Assembly: GCA_903837355.1 (NCBI GenBank)
Contig: CAILUI010000200.1
Span: 1-64,000 of the forward strand
Origin: an uncultured Victivallales bacterium
Lineage (GTDB): Bacteria > Verrucomicrobiota > Lentisphaeria > Oligosphaerales > JAFGRS01
Length of the DNA stretch: 64,000 bases
Direction of reading: 5' to 3'
Part shown: positions 8,901-15,487 of the stretch, in pieces
Layout of the letters: each line of letters opens with the position of its first letter
Numbering within the stretch: the stretch's first letter is position 1
Made by a program: the position numbers and the translations under genes
The notes under the pieces: generated by a model
The model's input: only the letters and a program-made list of their open reading frames with translations
Told to the model about the DNA's origin: nothing
Databases searched by the model: none

Positions 8901-9527
8901 ATGCAATCCCCGCCTACCGCCAGTGCCGCCGTACGTGGCCTGATCACGATCGCCGTGGCCCTCCTCTGTGCGGCCGGGATGCGCGCCGCCGAGGAGCCGG
9001 CCGCCCCGGCTGCCAGCGGGCCGTCCGCCAAGGCCCTGCTCGACGAGGCCCTCGCCGACTGGGATGATCCCGCGGCCAAGCAGGCCATCCTGCGCGAGAT
9101 TCACGATGTCCTCCCCGCCCGTCTGACCGAACTGCAGGGGGTCGCCGAGCGCAACCATGACGCCGCCCTCGAGATGGCGGGACAGATGGTCGAGCAAGCC
9201 AACCGTCTGGTCGATCTCAAGAACGACGAGCCGCGCGAGTACGAGCGCGCGGTCCGTCTCTGCCGTCTCGAGGATGAATGCCTCGGCCTGGCCCAGAAGG
9301 CCCGCGCCGCCCAGGGCGCAGCACGCGAGCCCCTGGTGGCCAGCCTGAAGCAGAAGCTCAGCGAGGCCTTCGACGCCAAGCAGGATACCATGACTCGCCA
9401 GATCGCTGCCATGGAGGCCGAACTCGACGAACTGCGCCGACGCGCCACCAAACGCAGCGAGAGCCGCGACGCGCTCATCGAACGTCGCGCCCTCGACCTG
9501 CTTGGCGACCGCGACGCGGAGTGGTAG
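8901..9527 (+). CDS. secreted coiled-coil protein of unknown function
   Basis: I do not recognise a family. The ATG at 8901 is preferred over an earlier frame-open start because an AGGGAG-type ribosome site lies 8-9 bases upstream and a classical signal peptide follows (GLITIAVALLCAAGMRAA, cleavage near AGMRA). The mature ~180 residues are almost entirely charged Ala/Glu/Leu/Arg helix with heptad-like spacing (DELRRRATKRSESRDALIERRALD), consistent with a periplasmic coiled coil. The gene is preceded by a TATAGT hexamer and ends 8 bp from the convergent flavoprotein gene. Proximity to the LPS cluster may be incidental. Confidence 0.7.
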   Translation: MQSPPTASAAVRGLITIAVALLCAAGMRAAEEPAAPAASGPSAKALLDEALADWDDPAAKQAILREIHDVLPARLTELQGVAERNHDAALEMAGQMVEQANRLVDLKNDEPREYERAVRLCRLEDECLGLAQKARAAQGAAREPLVASLKQKLSEAFDAKQDTMTRQIAAMEAELDELRRRATKRSESRDALIERRALDLLGDRDAEW

Positions 9528-9535
9528 GCCGCCGC

Positions 9536-12046
9536 CTAGATGAACAGCGTGGTGCTGCTGGCTCGGGCCATGGCTGCGAACTTGCCGACCCCGGCCAGTT
9601 CGTCCACCTCGTCCAGCAGTTCCTCGCGCTGCAGCCCCATCACGTCCATGGCCATGTCGCAGGCAACGAAGCGCACGCCCAGACTGCGGGCTTGGCGCAT
9701 CAGTTCCGGTAGCGAGCTGACGTGCTTGCGGGCCATCACCTGCTTCATCATGTTCGTGCCCAGGCCGAGCATGTGCATCTTCGACAGGGCGAGCCGTCCG
9801 GCCCCGCGCGGCAGCATGAAGCCGAACATGGCGCTGATGACGTCCTTGATGGTATGCGGCGCGGGGTCCTTGCGCAGCACGCTCAGCCCCCAGAAGGTGA
9901 AGAACATGCTGACCTTGGTGCCCAGGCTGGCCATGCCGGTGGCGATGATGAAGGCGGCCATCACCTTGTCGAGGTCGTTGCTGAAGAGCACCACCGTGGC
10001 GCTGTCCGGAACGCCCTGCACGGCGCCGGTGTTCAGGGCGCAGGCGGCACCCGGGGCGTTACCCTTACGCACCTGCGCCGCGAAGGACGTCGCCGCGCTG
10101 GACAGGGCCACGATCTCATGGCCGCAACTGGCGCACCAGGCCTCCAGATCGTTGCGGAAGGCCAGCGCTCCCTGCACGGCCACCACCTCGCCGGCCTGCA
10201 TGCTGTCGATTTCCTGACGGACGCGTACGATCGGCCCCGGGCACTGCATCGCGGTCACGTCCAGGCGCCGTTCGGGTGCCGGCGGCGGCGTCGCGGCGAC
10301 CGGGGCCACGGTCACGGGGAGGGCCTTCAGCGGAGCCGGGGCGGCCGGGGGCGCGGCCGGCGTGCTGGCGCTGCCGGGCGCGGCCTTCAGCGGGGCCGCC
10401 GGGGTCGCGGCGGGGCCGGGGTGGGTGTGCTTCCAGGTTACCCAGCCGCCGCTCAGGTTGGCGGCCTGGAAGCCATGCTGCTTGAGGATGCGTTCGGCGA
10501 CGTAGCCGCGCAGGCCGACCTTGCAGTAGACCACGATCTGGCGGTCGCGCGGCAGTTCGCCGAGGCGCTGGCGCAACTGCCCCAGCGGGATCAGCCGGGC
10601 GTCCGGGATCAGGCCCAGGTCGGTCTCGGCCGGCTCGCGCACGTCCAGCAACAGCGCCCCCTTGGGCAGCGCGTCGGCATAGACCGCGTCGCTGTCGCCG
10701 CGCAGGAGATTGGCGGCCACCATGCCGACGACGTTGATCGGCGACTTGGCTGAGCCGTAGGGTGGCGCATAGGCGAGTTCGAGTTCCGCCAAGTCGTAGA
10801 CGGTCAGCCCGGCGCGCATCGCCGTGGCCAGCACATCGACCTGCTTCTCGACGTTCTTGCGGCCCACCACCTGGGCGCCCAGCAAGGTACCGTCATCACG
10901 GCACAGCAATTTCATGTGCAGGACCTCCGCCCCGGGGTAGTAGGAAGCGTTGGACAGCGGGTGCACATAGACGCGGCGGAAGGGCGTCTTGGCCGCTGTC
11001 AAGGCCTCGGCTGTGCGGCCGACGCTGGCCGCGGTCAGGCCGAACACCTGCACCACGCTCGTCCCCAGCGTGCCCCGGTAGCGGCTGTCCCGTCCGCAGG
11101 CATTCTCGGCCGCGATGCGGCCTTGCCGGTTGGCCGGTCCGGCCAGGGGGATCAGCGTCGCCTCGCCGCTGACGACGTCGCGGACCGCGATGGCGTCGCC
11201 CACCGCCAGGATGCTCGGATCGCTGCTGCGCAGGTGCTCGTCCACCGCAATGGCGCGTCCGGCGCTAAGGGTCAGCCCGGCGGCCGCCCCCAACTCGCTG
11301 TTGGGGCGCACCCCCACGGCCATGATGACCACGTCGGTCTCCAGGCGCTCGCCGCCCTGCAGCGCGACGGTCAACGGCCCATTCGGCGCGACGCTCTCGA
11401 TGGCCGTCGCCGCCTGGTTCAGGTGCAGCACGACGCCCTTGGCCGTCAGTTCCTGGTGCAGCGGCTGGGCCATCTCCGCGTCGAGGGTGCGCAGGACATG
11501 CGGCAGCACGTCGACCAGATGCACCTCCAGACCGCGCGCTCTGAGATTCTCCGCGACTTCGATGCCGATGAACCCGCCACCGATGACCGTGGCCCGCCGC
11601 ACGCCCTGCCCCAGGCGCGCCAAAATGCGGTCCATGTCGCCGAGGGTCCACAGCGTGTGCACCCCCGGAGCGTCCGCACCGGGGATCGGTGGAATCACCG
11701 GCCGCGAGCCGGTCGCCAGAATCAGCGTGTCGTAACGCTCTTCATAGACCTCGCCGGTCTCCGCCTTCCTGACGACCACCGTCTTGCGGTCGCGGTGGAT
11801 CGCGGTGACCTCCTGCCGGATACGCACGTCGACGCTGAAACGCGCCTTGAAGCGCTCCGGCGTCATGACCAGCAGGCTCTCGCGCTGCGGAATCACCCCG
11901 CTGAGGTGGTAGGGCAGGCCACAGTTGGCAAAGGAGATGAACTCGCCGCGCTCGAACATCACGATCTCGGCCTGCTCATCCAGCCGCCGGGCCCGTGCCG
12001 CCGCACTCGCCCCACCCGCTACACCGCCGACGATTACCAGCTTCAT
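9536..12046 (-). CDS. CoA-disulfide-reductase-like flavoprotein fused to rhodanese, TusA and DsrE domains
   Basis: This is an 836-residue fusion for reactive-sulfur handling in the cytoplasm. Residues 1-~445 are a pyridine-nucleotide disulfide oxidoreductase of the CoADR/persulfide-reductase group: FAD-binding VIVGGVAGGASAA at the start, redox Cys42 in FANCGLPYHLSG, a central NAD site VIGGGFIGIEVAE, and a dimerisation domain. Residues ~455-545 are a rhodanese with Cys508 in VYCKVGLRGY. A Pro/Ala linker follows, then a TusA domain with Cys602 in the CPGP motif. Last is a DsrE-type domain with Cys796 in FVACDMAMDVMGL. All four thiols are present, so sulfur could pass between domains in cis. A strong AGGAGGAAGG site precedes the ATG. 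The ArsR-type gene 57 bp upstream is probably its regulator. Confidence 0.9.
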   Translation of the reverse strand: MKLVIVGGVAGGASAAARARRLDEQAEIVMFERGEFISFANCGLPYHLSGVIPQRESLLVMTPERFKARFSVDVRIRQEVTAIHRDRKTVVVRKAETGEVYEERYDTLILATGSRPVIPPIPGADAPGVHTLWTLGDMDRILARLGQGVRRATVIGGGFIGIEVAENLRARGLEVHLVDVLPHVLRTLDAEMAQPLHQELTAKGVVLHLNQAATAIESVAPNGPLTVALQGGERLETDVVIMAVGVRPNSELGAAAGLTLSAGRAIAVDEHLRSSDPSILAVGDAIAVRDVVSGEATLIPLAGPANRQGRIAAENACGRDSRYRGTLGTSVVQVFGLTAASVGRTAEALTAAKTPFRRVYVHPLSNASYYPGAEVLHMKLLCRDDGTLLGAQVVGRKNVEKQVDVLATAMRAGLTVYDLAELELAYAPPYGSAKSPINVVGMVAANLLRGDSDAVYADALPKGALLLDVREPAETDLGLIPDARLIPLGQLRQRLGELPRDRQIVVYCKVGLRGYVAERILKQHGFQAANLSGGWVTWKHTHPGPAATPAAPLKAAPGSASTPAAPPAAPAPLKALPVTVAPVAATPPPAPERRLDVTAMQCPGPIVRVRQEIDSMQAGEVVAVQGALAFRNDLEAWCASCGHEIVALSSAATSFAAQVRKGNAPGAACALNTGAVQGVPDSATVVLFSNDLDKVMAAFIIATGMASLGTKVSMFFTFWGLSVLRKDPAPHTIKDVISAMFGFMLPRGAGRLALSKMHMLGLGTNMMKQVMARKHVSSLPELMRQARSLGVRFVACDMAMDVMGLQREELLDEVDELAGVGKFAAMARASSTTLFI

Positions 12047-12103
12047 CGCACCTTCCTCCTCGGTCTCAGCCGTACACTTCCGGCGCTTGTTACGCCACTC
12101 GTT

Positions 12104-12445
12104 TCAGCCGTTTTCACTCACGGTGCACTCCGCCTCGCTGGGCAGATGCAGCACGGTCAGCAGGTGGTTGCGCATGCACGAAAAGAGCTTCAGGAAGTCG
12201 GGATTGCGCAAGGCGCAGTACTTCACCGTGCCCTCCTTCCGCGTGCGGATCAGCCCATGCGCCTCCAGAATCCCCAACTGCTGCGACATCATGCTCTGGC
12301 TGCAGCCCAGCTTCGTGTAGAGTTGCGACACCGTCAACTCCCCCGAACGCAGGTGCTGCACTACCCCCAGGCGTAGCGGGTGCGCCAAGGCCCGTAAGAC
12401 CCGCGCCGCGGGCTCCAACTGCGCGCTCGTCAACTCGTCCGCCAT
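12104..12445 (-). CDS. ArsR-family transcriptional regulator
   Basis: This 113-residue winged-helix repressor has the family core RVLRALAHPLRLGVVQHLRSG, LTVSQLYTKLGCSQSMMSQQLGILEAHGLI and RTRKEGTVKYCAL. It has four cysteines (48, 77, 90 and 107) and a C-terminal His/Cys-containing tail. It does not show the ELCVCDL-type metal site of classic ArsR. Together with the downstream sulfur-transfer fusion this suggests a thiol or persulfide sensor of the SqrR/BigR kind, which is inference. It sits 57 bp upstream of the fusion gene on the same strand. A promoter with an embedded palindrome lies directly upstream, consistent with autoregulation. Confidence 0.88.
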   Translation of the reverse strand: MADELTSAQLEPAARVLRALAHPLRLGVVQHLRSGELTVSQLYTKLGCSQSMMSQQLGILEAHGLIRTRKEGTVKYCALRNPDFLKLFSCMRNHLLTVLHLPSEAECTVSENG

Positions 12446-12485
12446 CGCTGTCGCCTCTCTGGGTCAGACCATGAAACTACATAAC

Positions 12486-12516
12486 ATTATAATACAATGA
12501 TATTCAGAATATGCAA
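12486..12516 (-). promoter_or_regulatory. promoter and palindromic operator of the arsR/sulfur operon
   Basis: On the minus strand, TTGCAT (12516-12511) and TATAAT (12491-12486) form a -35/-10 pair with a 19-bp spacer, about 40 bp before the arsR start. A perfect palindrome, ATATTC-A-GAATAT (12500-12512), fills the spacer. This AT-rich island stands out from its GC-rich surroundings. A repressor bound there would block RNA polymerase. The likely ligand protein is the ArsR homologue itself. Confidence 0.65.
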
Positions 12517-12685
12517 TCGATGGACCGTAGAAATCTCTGCGCGAGTGTTTGGGGCGCGGGACTGCCTCAAGAAGGCTCGCGCGAGGCCGACTGGCGGTGC
12601 TTGTCTCAGTACGCCGCGCGGCCCCCGGTCTGCCCAACGGCAAGACCCCGCGCGGTACCCCAGAGGCGCTCGGGACCCTGCTGGC

Positions 12686-12709
12686 CAGTCCTGCCGTCCG
12701 GCAGGACTG
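12686..12709. repeat. REP-like hairpin, 11-bp stem with TC loop
   Basis: The stem CAGTCCTGCCG pairs perfectly with CGGCAGGACTG around TC. It shares its core with the hairpins at 8793-8814 and 44680-44699. Confidence 0.65.
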
Positions 12710-12846
12710 CGCGCCCTACCGGAGATGCCGCGCTCCGGATCTTGAAACCGCCCTGTCCGGGAGGCCGGGCGGCTGGCGCGGGTGGGCTCGGGGCGCTAAC
12801 CTAGTGTGTCGTCCGCCTATCCCGGTGGTGTGTGGCGGGCACCTCT

Positions 12847-12951
12847 GAACGTCCAACATCGAACACTGAACATCGAACATCGAAGTACCACCGCACGGGC
12901 GAGTGTCCTTCCTTCGACGTTGGACGTTGGACGTTCAGTGTTCGATGTTCA
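12847..12951. repeat. mosaic inverted repeat built from GTTCGAT/GTTGGAC units
   Basis: The left arm (12847-12885) is a run of AACATCGAAC-type units. The right arm (12912-12951) contains GTTGGAC, GTTCAGTG and GTTCGATG units. The arms are largely complementary, for example GAACACTGAACATCGAA against TTCAGTGTTCGATGTTC, over ~39 bp with a 26-bp spacer. Each arm is itself a chain of 7-10-bp direct repeats. It lies outside any gene. Confidence 0.75.
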
Positions 12952-12956
12952 TGGAT

Positions 12957-12999
12957 AGCACAACGGATCTTGCGGGCGTTACACTAGCGCCGTTGTGCT
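12957..12999 (+). promoter_or_regulatory. inverted repeat upstream of nucleoside hydrolase gene, possible operator
   Basis: AGCACAACGG (12957-12966) and CCGTTGTGCT (12990-12999) are exact inverted copies 23 bp apart. A TACACT hexamer (12980-12985) lies between them and could be a -10 element. The distance to the start at 13045 is 45 bp. It could be a two-half-site operator or an mRNA leader hairpin. Confidence 0.4.
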
Positions 13000-13044
13000 G
13001 GAGTCCTGCCTACGTACGGGGCTGATAAGGTGGAGGATTGACCC

Positions 13045-13974
13045 ATGGCTGTGCCCTTCCCCAAGCTGGATACGGCGGCGCTGATTCGGCGCCTCGAACT
13101 GCCGGCGGCCAAGCCGGTGCGGGCGGTGCTGGACACCGACACCTACAACGAGGTTGACGACCAGTTTGCCCTGGCCTACGCCGTGCTGGCGAAGGAGTCA
13201 CTGAGTTTGGAGGCGGTGTATGCCGCGCCCTTCACGAACGACCGTTCCAGCGGCCCTGGGGACGGGATGGAGCGGAGCTATGAGGAGATTCTGCGGGTTC
13301 TGGACCGCCTGGGCGAGGCGCGTCGGGACGGCTTCGTGTTCCGGGGTTCGGATCGTTACCTGCCGGGTCCGGGCCAGCCGGTCGACAGCCCCGCTGCCCG
13401 CGACCTGGTGACCAAGGCCATGGCCGGCGACGGCACGGCGCCGCTGTACGTGCTGACCATCGGTGCCCCGACGAATGTGGCCAGCGCCCTACTACTGGAG
13501 CCGCGCCTCGTCGAGCGCATCGTGGTGGTCTGGCTCGGCGGGCAGCCGCACGACTGGCCCACGGCCCGCGAGTTCAACCTGCAGCAGGATCTGCCCGCCT
13601 CGCAGTTGCTGTTCGACGCCGGCGTGCCCCTGGTGCAGGTGCCCTGCACCAACGTCGCCGAGCATCTGCGCACGACGCTGCCCGAACTCGAGGCCTGGAT
13701 GCGCGGGCGCAGCGCTCTGGGCGACTACCTGTTCGACATCGTGCGCGGCTACCACACCGACCACTTCGCCTGGTCGAAGGTGATCTGGGACGTCTCCACC
13801 GTGGCCTGGCTGGTGAACCCCGGCTGGATCCCCTCCGCCCTCGTCCACAGTCCGCACCTCACGGACCAGATCACCTACAGCCAGAATCTGCACCGCCACT
13901 TCATACGCGTCGCCACGCACTGCGACCGCGACGCCATCTTCCGCGATATCTTCACGCGCTTTGCGGCCCTGTAG
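13045..13974 (+). CDS. nucleoside hydrolase-like protein (inosine-uridine hydrolase family)
   Basis: This 309-residue protein carries the calcium-binding signature near the N-terminus: AVLDTDTYNEVDDQFALAYAV, matching DxDxxxDD. It hydrolyses ribonucleosides to base and ribose, or acts on a related N-glycoside. ILTIGAPTNVASAL matches the usual TxxGPLTNxA segment, and the late DVSTVAWLV region supplies the usual Asp. No signal peptide is present, so it is cytoplasmic. GGAGG (about 13031) precedes the ATG. An inverted repeat lies just upstream. The 3' end is 8 bp from the convergent AICAR formyltransferase gene. Both handle purine-related compounds, but they are on opposite strands. Confidence 0.85.
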   Translation: MAVPFPKLDTAALIRRLELPAAKPVRAVLDTDTYNEVDDQFALAYAVLAKESLSLEAVYAAPFTNDRSSGPGDGMERSYEEILRVLDRLGEARRDGFVFRGSDRYLPGPGQPVDSPAARDLVTKAMAGDGTAPLYVLTIGAPTNVASALLLEPRLVERIVVVWLGGQPHDWPTAREFNLQQDLPASQLLFDAGVPLVQVPCTNVAEHLRTTLPELEAWMRGRSALGDYLFDIVRGYHTDHFAWSKVIWDVSTVAWLVNPGWIPSALVHSPHLTDQITYSQNLHRHFIRVATHCDRDAIFRDIFTRFAAL

Positions 13975-13982
13975 AGGCAGGG

Positions 13983-15104
13983 TCAGTGGTGCGAGAAGAC
14001 GCGCTCGGGGGCATGGCAGAAGGCCACCCCGAGTTCGTTGGCGCGGACGATGACCTCGGCATCCTTCAGCGAACCCGCCGGGGCGATGACGGCGCGCACG
14101 CCGGCCTGGGCGGCGACCTCGAGGCCGTCGTAGAAGGGGAAGAAGCCATCGCTGGCCATCGCCGCGCCGTCGATGGTTTCCGTTCCGGCGTACTTGTGCT
14201 CGACCTTCCAGACCGCCTTCTCGACCGCGCCGACGCGGTCCTGCTCGCCGGTTCCGACGGCCAACGAACTACCGTTCTTGAGCAGGATGACGCCGTTGGA
14301 GCGCACGCTGATGTTCATGTACCAGGCGATGAGCAGGTCGCGCTTCTGCGCCGGCGTCGCCGCCACCGTACTGCGCACCCGGCCCAGTTCCTTGCTCTCG
14401 GCCTCGGCCGGCTTGAGGTCGTCGCAGCTGCGCACCTGCGTCAGCAAGGGATCCGCCACCACCAGCGAGCCGTCGGCCAGGACCTTGATCGTGCGGTAGC
14501 CTTCGACGGGGTCGCCGACGAACTTCGGTAGCGCCGCCAGGTCGCCGCAGCGGATGATGCGGATGCTCTTGTTCAGAGCGTAGGTCGTGGCGTCGTTGAA
14601 GACCGCCAGGGCGTCGGCGTCGAAGTCCGGCGCCACCACGCACTCGACGAAGGTGCCCATGATCTCGCGGGCCGTCGCCGCGTCGACCTTGACGCTGAAG
14701 GCGACCACGCTGCCGAAAGCCGCCCGCGGATCGCAGTCGCGCGCCTTCTTGTAGACACTCAGGACGGTGTCGCCGGGGATCGCCACCGCGGCGCCGCTAG
14801 GATTGACGTGCTTCATACAGGCGCAGGCCGGTTCACGGAAGAACTTGAGGATGTTCAGCGCGTAGCTGATATCCTCGAGATTCGTCTGTGAGAGACCGCT
14901 CTTGCCGGTCTTGAGGATGGTCATGCCACCGATGACGCCGGGGGCACCCACGGGTCGGTAGAAGGCGGCGGTCTGGTGCGGGTTGGTGCCGTAGCGCAGG
15001 TCCTCGACCTTCTCGTAGTCCAGGCCCAGCATCTGCAGGGTGGTCGCGTAGTCGCCGACGTTGCGGGAGACGTAGGTCGAGCGCGAGAGTTTCGGCGCAG
15101 CCAT
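13983..15104 (-). CDS. stand-alone phosphoribosylaminoimidazolecarboxamide (AICAR) formyltransferase
   Basis: This is the AICAR-transformylase half of PurH as a separate 373-residue protein. It transfers formyl from 10-formyl-THF to AICAR in purine synthesis. Landmarks are LRYGTNPHQTAAFY (residues 36-49), the catalytic Lys98-His99 in CMKHVNPSGAAV, and ISVRSNGVILLKNGSSLAVGTGEQDRV. ASDGFFPFYDGLEVAAQAGVRAVIAPAGSLKDAEVI follows later. No IMP cyclohydrolase (MGS-like) domain is present, so ring closure must come from another gene. AGGAGG sits 8 bases before the ATG. The gene stands alone on its strand and converges with the nucleoside hydrolase gene. Confidence 0.9.
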   Translation of the reverse strand: MAAPKLSRSTYVSRNVGDYATTLQMLGLDYEKVEDLRYGTNPHQTAAFYRPVGAPGVIGGMTILKTGKSGLSQTNLEDISYALNILKFFREPACACMKHVNPSGAAVAIPGDTVLSVYKKARDCDPRAAFGSVVAFSVKVDAATAREIMGTFVECVVAPDFDADALAVFNDATTYALNKSIRIIRCGDLAALPKFVGDPVEGYRTIKVLADGSLVVADPLLTQVRSCDDLKPAEAESKELGRVRSTVAATPAQKRDLLIAWYMNISVRSNGVILLKNGSSLAVGTGEQDRVGAVEKAVWKVEHKYAGTETIDGAAMASDGFFPFYDGLEVAAQAGVRAVIAPAGSLKDAEVIVRANELGVAFCHAPERVFSHH

Positions 15105-15194
15105 CGGGCATCCTCCTGAGGGATAATGATCTTCGGAAGGCCTCTAATGTCAGCCGCGCCAGGCGCCCTGTCAACCGTCGGCGCAGGCTCATCA

Positions 15195-15365
15195 GGGCTG
15201 TTCCAAGATCGCGGTTCCCGCTACGGGTGAGCGCGTGAGAACGTGAAAGCGTGGATTCGTGGCAGACGGCCGGCTCACGCGCCTTAACCCTCACGCAATC
15301 ACGCTCTCACGCTTTCACCGTGCCGGTGACCAACACCGATGGTCGTTGGGAAAACGGAACAGCCC
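15195..15365. repeat. 171-bp repeat with terminal inverted repeats, copy 1
   Basis: The element begins GGGCTGTTCC and ends GGAACAGCCC, an exact 10-bp terminal inverted repeat. Inside are complementary GTGAAAGCGTG and CACGCTTTCAC segments. A second copy of identical length in the same orientation lies at 62565-62735, differing at 7 positions by my alignment. No convincing protein is encoded, so a non-autonomous mobile or MITE-like element is likely. It fills most of the gap between the AICAR formyltransferase and beta-helix genes; the rest of that gap (to 15487) shows nothing recognisable. Confidence 0.85.
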
Positions 15366-15487
15366 TGCAGGCTCATACGCCGCGCTGGCAGAGCGCGCCG
15401 CAGCGGGGCATATTGGCAGGACCGGCGGGTCCCGGACCGGGTACGCGCGGTGCCACGAGAGTACGTTTTGATGGGGGGGGTGATCCC

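Larger units (their letters stand above)
12517..13044. other. intergenic region without genes
   Basis: About 530 bp between the arsR promoter and the nucleoside hydrolase start. No coding signal is supported. It holds a REP-like hairpin (12686-12709), a large mosaic inverted repeat (12847-12951) and an operator-like inverted repeat (12957-12999). No tRNA-like or riboswitch-like fold was recognised. Confidence 0.6.

Noticed and set aside
12497..12848. Three overlapping short plus-strand frames after the arsR promoter
   Set aside because: No ribosome site, no domain, Arg/Pro/Gly-rich composition and overlap with the REP-like hairpin.
15251..15487. N-terminal extension of the beta-helix gene through the 171-bp repeat
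   Set aside because: The frame is open only because of base composition. The signal peptide begins at 15488 and the extension would translate the mobile repeat.
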